The notes: generated from the letters alone by a model not told the origin. Numbered from the stretch's first letter, positions 48,057 through 57,440 are shown. The stretch: 64,000 nt of DNA from Gammaproteobacteria bacterium 45_16_T64 (GCA_002162955.1 MABD01000047.1:64196-128195); one strand, 5' to 3'. Numbers and translations are program-made.

Positions 48057-48301
48057 AAAGCGGCATAACCCCATAAGCGACGGAAAGATTGAAACGAAAT
48101 GTTAACCCAACCTCAACAACCAACATTCGACTCTTACCTTTACATATTCCACATGCTAGAGTTACCGAGTCTATTGGGGGGTAGGCAAGTCGTTTTCACA
48201 TACTAGCAATGGATCGCAGGCGTTCGCAAGCACGTTAGTGCACCTCTAGCCAATGAAAAACAGTATTATTCTCACCTAAAAAACAATGCCGCAACGCTAA
48301 T

Positions 48302-49075
48302 ATGGATATTTCTCACTGGATACAACAGCTCTATTCTAGTATTGGGCGCAGCACATTTGAGGACATAGAAAGGCAGATTCTACAATACCCATGCACCGAA
48401 GGTTTTCAGCGGCCACAGGCTTTAGAACAGTCGATCAAAAAAGCCCGTGAATTGCACCAGCAAAAGCTGCAAAAACAACATTCGCTTCGTGCCCTTACCC
48501 AAACACTAGAACATTTAGAATTTGCTTTTTTTCGATTTACCGAGACAGGAGTCCCCGTTCAATCCAACCAAAGTGCACGACTCCTCTCACCACAGGAACA
48601 ATCTGCAAAGGCAACGTTCTCCAGTGAGTCCATATCTAGCTTTCAAATGAAAGACTGGTATCGACAAATACACCCTATGCTTGAAAAAGGCCCCGTCAGT
48701 AACATATATGGACGCGTCTCGTTCGAAGATAAGAATACCGGATTAATTCCCGCCGTGTTGTTACCAATAATCGATGACAGCACTCAGGCTACATCATGCA
48801 TATTGTTAGCAGGCATAAATAATATGGACCCCTTCTGGATACCATTGGTATTGGATGACTATAAACTCACACCAAAAGAAAACCAACTAGCCACATTGCT
48901 TATTCAAGGATTCACAAAAAAAGATCTCGCGGCGGTACTCGGAGTTTCCCCTGAAACCGTAAAATCCCATACCGCCAACATTCTTAAGAAAACAGGTCAC
49001 CAAAACCAGCTCAGCCTAATTAATCAGACGTTGGGGCGAATCCCTCACTGCATCACGTCTAAGACGTACGAATAA
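48302..49075 (+). CDS. LuxR-type helix-turn-helix regulator
   Basis: A 257-aa protein with a C-terminal LuxR domain (about 188-250; KLTPKENQLATLLIQGFTKK, VSPETVKSHTANILKKTG). The N-terminal 180 residues match no sensing domain I recognise: no phosphoacceptor receiver and no AHL-binding signature. It is 27 bp before the first regulator-hydrolase fusion gene on the same strand, so the two are likely cotranscribed. It is divergent from the MalT-like gene across 245 bp with no gene. Confidence 0.85.
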   Translation: MDISHWIQQLYSSIGRSTFEDIERQILQYPCTEGFQRPQALEQSIKKARELHQQKLQKQHSLRALTQTLEHLEFAFFRFTETGVPVQSNQSARLLSPQEQSAKATFSSESISSFQMKDWYRQIHPMLEKGPVSNIYGRVSFEDKNTGLIPAVLLPIIDDSTQATSCILLAGINNMDPFWIPLVLDDYKLTPKENQLATLLIQGFTKKDLAAVLGVSPETVKSHTANILKKTGHQNQLSLINQTLGRIPHCITSKTYE

Positions 49076-49102
49076 GTCGATAAAACCAAGGAAAAACCCA
49101 GT

Positions 49103-50800
49103 ATGGACGAGACCCTCCTAGAGCCGACACAATATCAAAAAGAAAATTTGACGTTGTCACTGTACACCCAAGGCATTGATCTTTTTACCTTCGCTGATTT
49201 CTTCACTGAAATTATCGATGCTATCATTCTGCTCTCGGATATAAATACACAAGATATAGAATCGTCAATACAGCACCTAACACCACATTTATCGCACCTC
49301 ATAGATATAATTTCTGCTAATGAAACCTTAGATTCTAATATCGAGAAATTAATCGCGACTATATACCAACTACCAATCAACATTGTGTTGCTTGATGACA
49401 ACGTCATTCTATCGGCGTCTAAAATAGCCCACTCATTCATTACCAACAATCCAATTACGCCATTTAACGACAACCTAGTTTGTAGTGAGTCCCCATTGTG
49501 GACAACCATCAACAATCACCCACACACTGCGACAACGTTGACGATAGCCAAACACCAGTATTTTTACATACCACTAAGCACCGCAACACAAGCCAATAAT
49601 CACTATAGTTGTCTATTTATTGAGAGCGACAAAAATGACAACAATCAAGCCTGGAGCGTTGATACTCTCAAGGCACTATTTAGCCTGACAAAGCGTGAAT
49701 CCGAGATCCTAAGTGTCTGGTCCCAGAGCAATGACATAGTTACTACCGCAAAGCTATTGAACCTCAAAGAAAATTCTTTGCGGCAAAACCTAAAGAAAAT
49801 CAGGGAAAAGTTGGGGTCCAATTCACAAAAAGACATGCTTACTCAATTGCTTCGCACCTACCCCATTGCAAACGCAACAACAACGTTGAGCACACAAAAT
49901 AATCCAGCAGATAAAATCCTAACACTCTATGATAAACGGCAACTTTCCTATCGGGACATTGGCCCTGCGACAGGTCACCCAGTGATATATATGCATTCTC
50001 TGGCAGGATCAAGAAAAGAACAACTCGTATCCGAAGACTATCTAACTCGCAACAACATCCGCCTAATCATACCCGAACGTCCAGGATACGGTCTCACCTC
50101 ACCAAACCCATACATATCCCTAACAAGTACAATCACAGAAAGCGTTCAACTCATTGAACATTTAGCGATTGATACATTTTCAATTATTGGCCATTGCACT
50201 GGGAGCCGGTATGCCACTCATTTGGCTGCACACTTCAAGAGCAGAGTTAAACAGTTAACTCTCGTGTCTTTTATTCCACCGGGGAAACTCAGTTTATCTG
50301 TATCGCAAAAATTCCCAGATCTATTTTCAATCGGGCAATGGACCTACAAGCGAAGCCCCCTATTTGTTAACAAAATACTCACAATTTTATACCGAGGCGA
50401 TCCGAAAAAACAATTGCAACGTTACATTAACTCTAGCCATTCAATGCATGCTCTCCCTCCTATGGACGTAAATCTATTCTCCCGTAAAAAGTTCTTTGAA
50501 TACTACACAGACAGCCTTATCGAAGGTCTAAAATATGGGCCCCAGACATACGTTCAAGAGCTAGAATTCCTACTTCAAGATAAAGGTAATCACCTATCTG
50601 ATATTACCGCCCCCACTTACATCTGGCACGGAGAGCAGGACAGCATTGTAGATCAGCAACGATTGGTGGGCTTTGCGGATTTACTACCTCTTCGAAAAAT
50701 ACACCGCATCATCGACGAAACCCACTTTCTTTTCTTTCGCAATGCGGAAAAGATTTTTGATAGCATAATGACTACGCCCGTTCAATTCGAACCAGCGTAG
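49103..50800 (+). CDS. LuxR-type HTH fused to alpha/beta hydrolase (paralog 1, Cys nucleophile)
   Basis: A 565-aa three-part protein. Residues 1-185 are an uncharacterised sensor-like domain with a PAS-like stretch (LPINIVLLDDNVIL). Residues 192-255 are a LuxR-type helix-turn-helix (SLTKRESEILSVWSQS, LKENSLRQNLKKIREKLG). Residues 270-560 are an alpha/beta hydrolase (PVIYMHSLAGSRKE, PERPGYG). The nucleophile elbow is GHCTG with Cys365 where Ser is usual; the other likely catalytic residues are D513 (WHGEQDS) and H541 (DETHF). There is no signal peptide. Paralog 2 is at 51988. The role is unknown; a regulator that binds or cleaves its own ligand is an inference. Confidence 0.85.
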   Translation: MDETLLEPTQYQKENLTLSLYTQGIDLFTFADFFTEIIDAIILLSDINTQDIESSIQHLTPHLSHLIDIISANETLDSNIEKLIATIYQLPINIVLLDDNVILSASKIAHSFITNNPITPFNDNLVCSESPLWTTINNHPHTATTLTIAKHQYFYIPLSTATQANNHYSCLFIESDKNDNNQAWSVDTLKALFSLTKRESEILSVWSQSNDIVTTAKLLNLKENSLRQNLKKIREKLGSNSQKDMLTQLLRTYPIANATTTLSTQNNPADKILTLYDKRQLSYRDIGPATGHPVIYMHSLAGSRKEQLVSEDYLTRNNIRLIIPERPGYGLTSPNPYISLTSTITESVQLIEHLAIDTFSIIGHCTGSRYATHLAAHFKSRVKQLTLVSFIPPGKLSLSVSQKFPDLFSIGQWTYKRSPLFVNKILTILYRGDPKKQLQRYINSSHSMHALPPMDVNLFSRKKFFEYYTDSLIEGLKYGPQTYVQELEFLLQDKGNHLSDITAPTYIWHGEQDSIVDQQRLVGFADLLPLRKIHRIIDETHFLFFRNAEKIFDSIMTTPVQFEPA

Positions 50801-50832
50801 CCATTTCACGTCCATCAAAAGATATCTAGATA

Positions 50833-51621
50833 CTACTCTTGACGATCACCCACCTGCTTAATTTTCACATCATAACCGTAAGCAGCTAACAGCAACTCAC
50901 CATTAATAATATCGGCTACGGGGCATAACACGCCGTCGAATAATTCGTAGCTGGTATAAAGACGTGAACCACCACCAAATGCCGATGATAGATCCATATT
51001 TCCAACTAGGCCACCAACATGTGTGCTAGGACAATTTAAAGGGTTAGGGGTTTGCGTTGCCCCAGAGGTTGCACGAAAGAACCACCCAGTATTACTTACC
51101 CATACTTTATCGCCGCGATGCTCTGTCGTGCCATCCGCATAGGTGTAATCCATGGAACCTAGACCGCCAAGCCATCCATCAGAGTTAATGGTAACCTGCA
51201 CATCAGTAATCAACGTTTGTGCAAAATAGTCAGCGACCGACTGTAGCGATGCAACAGCGTCTTCTGCCAAATCATCGCAATACTCTTCACGTGCAACAGG
51301 ATCTGCGTTCAAGATAACAATCCCTTGACATAAAGCACTTGCTTGCTCGCGATAGCTCTCCACTTCTGTTTGATCTAATTGTCCAGAAGTACAATCGATT
51401 GAAATATTCTGTGTAACGCTCTGCCCTACGGAATCGAACGTTGCATCACCAGAAGATTCAACCACTGCATAACCAATTCCAGCAGCCAACTCCATGGAGC
51501 TACACCCTGCTTCCATTACATAAAGGCCTTCATATCGTTCAGTGTTCGCATTCGCATTCAACGCAATTGTCGCCGATCCAACAAGCAACGCAGCGCTTGC
51601 CAGTGTGGTATTTATTTTCAT
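50833..51621 (-). CDS. Secreted hypothetical protein with six cysteines
   Basis: A 262-aa protein with a signal peptide (residues 1 to about 26, ending ALNANA). The mature part is acidic and has six cysteines (AGCSSMEL, SIDCTSG, ALCQGI, EYCDDLA, LNCPSTH, VLCPVAD), enough for three disulfides, as expected for a periplasmic or extracellular protein. Gly- and Asp-rich strands follow (WLGGLGSMDYTYADG). I recognise no family. I chose the ATG at 51621 (MKINTT): AAGGA lies 8 bases upstream, while it nearly abuts the ATG at 51630. It sits on the opposite strand between the two regulator-hydrolase fusions. Confidence 0.75.
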   Translation of the reverse strand: MKINTTLASAALLVGSATIALNANANTERYEGLYVMEAGCSSMELAAGIGYAVVESSGDATFDSVGQSVTQNISIDCTSGQLDQTEVESYREQASALCQGIVILNADPVAREEYCDDLAEDAVASLQSVADYFAQTLITDVQVTINSDGWLGGLGSMDYTYADGTTEHRGDKVWVSNTGWFFRATSGATQTPNPLNCPSTHVGGLVGNMDLSSAFGGGSRLYTSYELFDGVLCPVADIINGELLLAAYGYDVKIKQVGDRQE

Positions 51622-51807
51622 GACGTTCATCCTTATAGTGATCTATTTCCATTCAACTACCAAGTCTTGGCGATTGATGCTAAGTAGGTCCAAGACGCCC
51701 CCGCCTCGAACCCAGCAAGATCATAACCAATGAATCACGATAAAAAATACTACCAAAAGGGGGAGAACACTTGGCTAATCAAACTACCAAGCTTATAGAA
51801 CAAACAG

Positions 51808-51828
51808 ACCTTGTCATTACAAGTGTCA
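51808..51828. promoter_or_regulatory. Dyad between the secreted protein and paralog 2
   Basis: GAC-CTTGT-CATT-ACAAG-T-GTC: a 5-bp perfect repeat extended by GAC/GTC with one bulge, about 20 bases, lux-box-sized. It lies in the 366-bp divergent gap (51622-51987), which otherwise shows no gene. It is a candidate site for one of the LuxR-type proteins nearby. Confidence 0.35.
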
Positions 51829-51987
51829 ATTAGGCCATAACCCGCGCGTACTTCGCTGTTTGCCATGGTAAGATGACGCTGTTCTCACACGAGTAAAATT
51901 ACGCGCGATCAATATCGTCGAATTAATAACCTGATAGACGACACAATCTACTATTATCAGCCAAATCATAGGACGATAGGCTTTACA

Positions 51988-53658
51988 ATGATAAACACCC
52001 TCTCCTCTCCTATAGATCAAGAAGGCCTCACTTTATCGCTATATACTAATGGTATTGACCTTCTTACTTTTACACGTTTTCATATAGATGTTATTGAAGC
52101 AATAACCCTATATTCGTCCTACCACGAAGCGGACCTTGAAAGATGCATTGATCACCTAACGCCCCATTTGGTGCAACTCACAACACTGATAAATGAAGAG
52201 GAAGCGCTCAATTCAAGTATTGATGATATTAACGAAGCCATCGTCAACCTCCCCATAAGCATGATTATTATTAAAAACAATATCGTTATTACGCAAACTG
52301 CACTTGCGCAAAAGCAGATAGAAAATAATCAACCCAATACGATTTGTAATAACACAATACTTAAGCACTCTGAACTCTGGAAATTCATTGTGCTAAACAA
52401 ACATACTGAAGCAAGACATGACGCTGAAAAAACTCAGTATTTTTTCATCCCATTGACTGATTCACCCAAAAACAATTCTGTCTTTGGGTGTTTATTTATC
52501 CAACCTAAAGATGAAATAACGACGGATAACACATTAGAAGCCGAGGCAATATCCTCCTTCTTTGGTCTTACCCGCAGAGAGTCTGAAATCGCCAACACCT
52601 GGAGTAAATCACCAGACATAAGTGATGCCGCCAAATTACTAAGGTTAAAAGAAAACTCCCTCAGGCAATCCTTAAAACATATCAGAGAGAAGCTAGGCGT
52701 AAACGATCAAAAAGATCGACTCACCTTACTATTACGATCTACTCCTATCGCACACCACCGAATACACAGGAGAAACAACGAGAACGCATTCGACAATACG
52801 ATCACACTTCCCAACAATCGCACGCTGTCTTATCGAGGTATTGGCCCTATCGAGGGCTACCCTGTTCTATATCTACACTCAATGTTTGGCTCACGAAAAG
52901 AGCAAATGGTTGAAGAAAATTACCTGTTCAAACACAACATTCGACTCATCATTCCTGAGCGCCCAGGTTTTGGAAAATCTTCCGCCAACAAACACGGGAG
53001 TTTACGCAGTACTACAGATGACTTGATCTATCTTATAGACAGCCTTGGCGTTGATCATTTTTCAATTATTGGCTACAGTGTCGGCTGCAGCTACGCAACA
53101 CTTCTCGCTGCGTATTATGGCTCTCAAGTCAATCAGTTGATCATGGTCTCTTGCATGCCTCCCGGCCAATTCTGCTTTCCCGATAAACAGCGCTTTCTCG
53201 ACCTCTTCTCCGTAGGAAAGTGGGTTCACGATCGCAGCCCTTCATTTCTGAAAATGATGATTAAGCTCTTGTATAAAGGTGACCCTAGAATGCAATTGCA
53301 ACGTCAGTTAGATTCACCTCCTAGCCTATATGCCTTACACCCTAAGGATGTTGCCTATTTCTCCCAGCCACAGAATTTTGAGAACTATGTTCAGAGCTTT
53401 ATTGAAGCGCTCACCCAGGGATCAGATGCCATAGCCCAAGAATTGAATTATATATATCAAGAAAACGAAGAGCACCTCTATAACATATCAACACCTACTT
53501 ACCTGTGGCATGGAGAAGATGACAGCATGACAAGCTCCCTTCGACTACCCGCATTATCAGCGATGCTGCCCTTGAGAACCGTTCACCGGATTGAGGGAGA
53601 AACCCATAATTTGTTCTTTCGAAAGGCAGAAGCCATTTTCGATGATCTAATCATTTAA
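51988..53658 (+). CDS. LuxR-type HTH fused to alpha/beta hydrolase (paralog 2, Ser nucleophile)
   Basis: A 556-aa protein with the same architecture as the gene at 49103: sensor-like N-domain (GLTLSLYTNGIDLLTF matches LTLSLYTQGIDLFTF), central helix-turn-helix (LTRRESEIANTWSKS, LKENSLRQSLKHIREKLG) and C-terminal alpha/beta hydrolase (PVLYLHSMFGSRKEQM, PERPGFG). Here the elbow is GYSVG with S364, and the triad is completed by D512 (WHGEDDS) and H540 (GETHN). The hydrolase therefore looks active. It starts at an ATG with a modest AGG site. Its stop overlaps the convergent aminotransferase by 4 bp. Confidence 0.86.
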   Translation: MINTLSSPIDQEGLTLSLYTNGIDLLTFTRFHIDVIEAITLYSSYHEADLERCIDHLTPHLVQLTTLINEEEALNSSIDDINEAIVNLPISMIIIKNNIVITQTALAQKQIENNQPNTICNNTILKHSELWKFIVLNKHTEARHDAEKTQYFFIPLTDSPKNNSVFGCLFIQPKDEITTDNTLEAEAISSFFGLTRRESEIANTWSKSPDISDAAKLLRLKENSLRQSLKHIREKLGVNDQKDRLTLLLRSTPIAHHRIHRRNNENAFDNTITLPNNRTLSYRGIGPIEGYPVLYLHSMFGSRKEQMVEENYLFKHNIRLIIPERPGFGKSSANKHGSLRSTTDDLIYLIDSLGVDHFSIIGYSVGCSYATLLAAYYGSQVNQLIMVSCMPPGQFCFPDKQRFLDLFSVGKWVHDRSPSFLKMMIKLLYKGDPRMQLQRQLDSPPSLYALHPKDVAYFSQPQNFENYVQSFIEALTQGSDAIAQELNYIYQENEEHLYNISTPTYLWHGEDDSMTSSLRLPALSAMLPLRTVHRIEGETHNLFFRKAEAIFDDLII

Positions 53659-54761
53659 CCCCGAAATACTTGAGCCAACCTTTCACAAGCTATTTCTAAT
53701 TCTTCCACCCCATACCAGGCGAAACACAAACGCATACTTGAAGCATACCCTTGGTTAGCTGAAAACAATGCGCCTCCAAGAAAGTTAACGCCTTTTTTTT
53801 CTGCTACTGCCAACTTGCTAGCTACATGACTGCCATCGGCCAAGGTCGCCCACAGAAAATATCCCCCCTCCGGTTTGGTCATTTGTAATTTATCACCCAT
53901 GGACGTTTTCAAACCCTCATATAGCGTATCCAAGCGTATTTGGTATGTTTGTCTCAAACTCGCCAAATACGCCTGAAACTCACCATTAGCAATTAACGGC
54001 CCCACAAGCGCCGATGTAACCGGTGCCAGGCCTCCGCCACTTTTCAACAGGGCTGATCTGAGCAGTTTTTGTATTGGAGCTCCCTCCCCCTGAATCCACC
54101 CTAGTCTTAGTCCGGGCGCCAGTATTTTTGAAAAGGTACCTACCGATAATACCGGCGCATCATTGTCGTAACAGGCTAACGGTGGCGGTGGTTTTTTTTG
54201 GTAATATAAGGATTGATAGACCTCATCCGCGACTAAAAGACATTGGTATTTTTTAGCTAAGGCGACCAAAGCCTGACGACGTTCATGAGATTGAGTAATA
54301 CCGGTTGGGTTGTGATAACTGGGGATGGTATAGATAAAAGCAGGCTGGTGTTGTTGCAGTGCGCAATCCAATGCGTCCAGTTGAATGCCTTCATCATCCA
54401 TTGGAATAGCCACTACATTGATACCGCGCTCGGCAAACAAATTCAGAGCAATAAAGTAAGTAGGGTCTTCCACCAACACCGTTGAACCAGGCTTCGCAAA
54501 CTGGGCACATATCATATTAAGCGCGCTTGAGGAGCCATTGGTTACTATTAGCTGATCAGCAGTTATGGGCTTGCCATAATCCACCGATAGCCAGGCAGCC
54601 AATGTTTGCCTAAATGTAGAATCTCCGGCCTCTTCACCGTATGCAAGATCTTGCCCGTGAAAGGTTAAAGGCTGAAATAATGAAGTGGGTAATAGATTAG
54701 GGTCAGGCTGACCGACACCCAGATCAATGATATTTTTTGGTTTAATAATTTGTAGACTCAT
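53655..54761 (-). CDS. PLP-dependent aminotransferase, class I/II
   Basis: A 368-aa fold-type I aminotransferase resembling 2-aminoadipate/LysN-type enzymes and the catalytic half of MocR proteins, without their helix-turn-helix. It shows LGVGQPDPNLLP, TNGSSSALNM, YTIPSYHNPTG, ADEVYQSLYY and the PLP lysine K212 in GTFSKILAPGLRLGW. The substrate is not determinable. It is followed downstream only by the convergent regulator-hydrolase gene; 52 bp upstream is the ketopantoate-reductase-like gene on the same strand. Confidence 0.9.
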   Translation of the reverse strand: MSLQIIKPKNIIDLGVGQPDPNLLPTSLFQPLTFHGQDLAYGEEAGDSTFRQTLAAWLSVDYGKPITADQLIVTNGSSSALNMICAQFAKPGSTVLVEDPTYFIALNLFAERGINVVAIPMDDEGIQLDALDCALQQHQPAFIYTIPSYHNPTGITQSHERRQALVALAKKYQCLLVADEVYQSLYYQKKPPPPLACYDNDAPVLSVGTFSKILAPGLRLGWIQGEGAPIQKLLRSALLKSGGGLAPVTSALVGPLIANGEFQAYLASLRQTYQIRLDTLYEGLKTSMGDKLQMTKPEGGYFLWATLADGSHVASKLAVAEKKGVNFLGGALFSANQGYASSMRLCFAWYGVEELEIACERLAQVFRG

Positions 54762-54812
54762 TGTAATAGCCTGCCGGTATCACGAAAGCATTGCAACTGC
54801 TTAAAAGCTACG

Positions 54813-55838
54813 TCATCCACTACACTCCCGCCATAACTCTTCTGAAGACATTCCTTGAGAGCGTTCTCCTCGCTCAACCTCACGGATTAGCCTCACCATA
54901 GCTTCATTTGCCGGGCAAGCAACCCCAACTCCCCTAGCTTCCTCCAGAATCGCGCCATTTATAAACTCGATTTCGGTATGTTTACCGTTGCTTAAGTCCC
55001 ACCACATGGATGTGCGCACATTAGGATCAACCGCTAACATCTTGTTTGCCAATACTCTAAAAACCACATCAGGCACTTTCATCAACCTAGGGATTAAGGA
55101 TGGAGGCAAAGCCGTTAACTTAGGAAGTATGATATTTTTCTTACCCACCACTGCCAGTAATTCCTCCATCAACAACGCCATCACACGCCGATACCCCCTC
55201 TGCTCCAGCATCGGTTTAACTGGGATGTCCGCCAGCGCGTTAATGGCATTGACTAAATTCAATTGCAGCTTTGCCCACAAAATGGCTTGTATATCCTCAC
55301 TGCCACTCACCGGCATTAACGGAGAGTCCAATTGCTTAATGATGCTTAGTACATCCTTATCAACATTTGGAGAGTCTTGGCATTCTAGCGTTAACTGACC
55401 TTCTGAACCTCGGTGCAAATGCCCCGGGGACACCTCAACGACATTGAAAGGCACCATCACCTTTAACACGCGGTTATTGGGAAACGCTTGTTTAATTAAA
55501 CCGTCAGAGCCCAAACCGTTCTGACAACAAAAAATAGTCGTATTCTCATTCACACACCCCATCATATCTGCCGCAACATCGGCAATTGCCGTGCACTTCA
55601 CCGTTAGCCAAACATAATCTGACGCCCCGCTTTCCTTCGTTGTAAAACGGGGTGATGCAATGGTGGCGGTATTATTCTGATAATCGCTTAATTGTAACCC
55701 GCCACTGAGCTTTTCCTTTACACTGGGGCGCGCAACCATCGCGACAGAAAAACCTTGTGACGCTAGTGTGCCATAAAGAAAGCCACCAATTAATCCTGCG
55801 CCAAAAACCACATGCTGATGTGTTGAATCTAGTTGCAT
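54813..55838 (-). CDS. 2-dehydropantoate 2-reductase-like protein
   Basis: A 341-aa member of the ApbA/PanE family, NADPH-dependent ketopantoate reductases. The N-terminal nucleotide site is VVFGAGLIGGFLYGTLASQG; the C-terminal domain has LWAKLQLNLVNAINAL and the SMWWDLSNGKHTEIEFINGAI active-site segment. PanE paralogs are common and many do not make pantoate, so the symbol is left blank. I use the ATG at 55838; a TTG seven codons earlier is less likely. It lies between the SRPBCC gene and the aminotransferase on one strand. Confidence 0.88.
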   Translation of the reverse strand: MQLDSTHQHVVFGAGLIGGFLYGTLASQGFSVAMVARPSVKEKLSGGLQLSDYQNNTATIASPRFTTKESGASDYVWLTVKCTAIADVAADMMGCVNENTTIFCCQNGLGSDGLIKQAFPNNRVLKVMVPFNVVEVSPGHLHRGSEGQLTLECQDSPNVDKDVLSIIKQLDSPLMPVSGSEDIQAILWAKLQLNLVNAINALADIPVKPMLEQRGYRRVMALLMEELLAVVGKKNIILPKLTALPPSLIPRLMKVPDVVFRVLANKMLAVDPNVRTSMWWDLSNGKHTEIEFINGAILEEARGVGVACPANEAMVRLIREVERGERSQGMSSEELWRECSG

Positions 55839-55879
55839 TGCTTGCAGTACCTTAAACAATATACATTAATTGATAAACG

Positions 55880-56509
55880 CTAAGTGCGCAGCCCACGTAC
55901 AGCTTGGCGCCCCTCAGATTCATCCTGTAACAAGGCTACCACAGTCTGATGAAAATCAGAGTTTTGATTAATCAGCGTCTGTGCTCGTAAAAATGCCAAG
56001 GTATTGCTCTTCCATATTTCCTTAGCTAACAATGACGCCATAAAAAGGAAAGGTACATCTAATGAAACCGTTTCTACCATGCGCGAACGGCCTTCCCCCA
56101 AGGAAGTAAAATCCATCACGCCGGATTGATTTTTAACGGGTGCAGCACCGATTACCGTCCAAGCCAAGCGGCTATTGGTTTTCTTTTCAACAATGCGTTC
56201 GCTATAGCGAACAAAAGGCAACGGTTGTAGAGCACGTTCTGAATTCACCCCATATCGATCGTCGCTATCACCACTGGACTTAAGATGGATAATACGAATA
56301 GGCCAATATAGCTTGGCGGCAATATCTAAGTTAGTGCATATAGTAAATAAGGTTTCAACCGGCACCTCAAAATCAATAGAAATGCGTACCGATATACGCT
56401 TTCCTGACGACTCATAACCGCAATCATCGGTAATAAATTCATGCAATCTAGGCTTGTTAGCCTTATCAATTGCTTTCACGTATTTTCGCCATTCCTGGGG
56501 GGATCTCAT
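55880..56509 (-). CDS. SRPBCC (START-like) family protein
   Basis: A 209-aa soluble protein with the helix-grip polyketide-cyclase/START fold pattern: RISVRISIDFEVPVETLFTI, a mid domain with RYSERIVEKKTNSRLAWTVIG, then MVETVSLDVPFLF and a C-terminal helix. Such proteins bind hydrophobic ligands. No catalytic residues can be assigned. It precedes the PanE-like gene by 41 bp and may be cotranscribed with it and the aminotransferase. Confidence 0.72.
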   Translation of the reverse strand: MRSPQEWRKYVKAIDKANKPRLHEFITDDCGYESSGKRISVRISIDFEVPVETLFTICTNLDIAAKLYWPIRIIHLKSSGDSDDRYGVNSERALQPLPFVRYSERIVEKKTNSRLAWTVIGAAPVKNQSGVMDFTSLGEGRSRMVETVSLDVPFLFMASLLAKEIWKSNTLAFLRAQTLINQNSDFHQTVVALLQDESEGRQAVRGLRT

Positions 56510-56750
56510 TGATTATTTCCATCGCCTTGATAGTGAGTGTGAAAAATAGGTGCAAACGTCTATGCCTAAAATCACCCGTCAACATCTACCACTGACATAC
56601 GTCTGCTGAACAAATTTCAGCTTACCACGACCAGTAAAAAACAGACTAAGACTTCTGAAAGATACGGCCTGCATGATCTAGAGCGGACATGATCCTCAAA
56701 CCAATAGACGAGAGCTGATAAACCCTAAAAACGGACCCTCAACGTTAGAA

Positions 56751-57326
56751 TCAACTATTCCAGTAGTCCGCTCCTGTAAGCTTTTCTGCCGCAAAAATCA
56801 TATGCGACAAGGACTCCTTCAAGCTATCCCTACCTGAACTAAGCATCAAAAGATTCGCCAACAATAGGCGTAGAAAAGAATCCATTACTTTTTTTGCTTC
56901 TGGAATAGACTGATAATCGATAACAGATGAAAGTAGAGTCGGTAAAAGTTCTTCAAATTTTATCTGCATATTTCGGGTCGTGTCATCGGCGGATAGAAGA
57001 TTCTCTAGCACAGCGCTTATTAGTCGTGGATTGCTTTCGGCTTCTTGTAAAATACTCTTAAAGACGCTTCCTATTTTTGCGCCATTGGTTTTACCTCTGG
57101 GTGCGGTAGCCTGCAAACGTTTAACTAGAGATAACCCCCACTCAAGAGTGATGTCACTGATAATGTGTTCTTTACTTGCATAGGTGCGGTATAAGCTGGC
57201 CCTAGGGACCTCGGCAATTTGCGCAAGTTCTTTCATGTTGAGACTAGCGCTACCATGTTCTGAGATGACTTCTATAGCAGCGTTCAAAATTTTCTGTTTG
57301 CGTTCGATCTTTGTGTTCGATGCCAA
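56751..57326 (-). CDS. TetR/AcrR family transcriptional regulator
   Basis: A 191-aa regulator with an N-terminal DNA-binding domain (RKQKILNAAIEVISEHGSAS, VPRASLYRTYASKEHIISD). The start is TTG (57324-57326): GGAG lies 9 bases before it and no in-frame ATG is available, so the TTG call is fairly firm. It is divergent from a membrane protein and norE/norF-like genes, with an 18-base palindrome in between, so it very probably represses both directions. Confidence 0.9.
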   Translation of the reverse strand: MASNTKIERKQKILNAAIEVISEHGSASLNMKELAQIAEVPRASLYRTYASKEHIISDITLEWGLSLVKRLQATAPRGKTNGAKIGSVFKSILQEAESNPRLISAVLENLLSADDTTRNMQIKFEELLPTLLSSVIDYQSIPEAKKVMDSFLRLLLANLLMLSSGRDSLKESLSHMIFAAEKLTGADYWNS

Positions 57327-57373
57327 AGTATCAATCTCCCATGGCTTGACAGGTTTTACAATATCCTACAGTA

Positions 57374-57391
57374 TTGAGACACATGTCTCAA
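57374..57391. promoter_or_regulatory. Palindromic operator in the TetR/norEF divergent promoter
   Basis: TTGAGACACATGTCTCAA: TTGAGACA and TGTCTCAA around a central CA, so 8 + 2 + 8. It lies 48 bp from the TetR start and 49 bp before the membrane-protein ATG. Its location and symmetry are those of a TetR operator. Confidence 0.7.
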
Positions 57392-57440
57392 ATGGTGTTT
57401 GAGTTTACACCACAAACGTAGCGTAAAGGGGGATAGAGAA

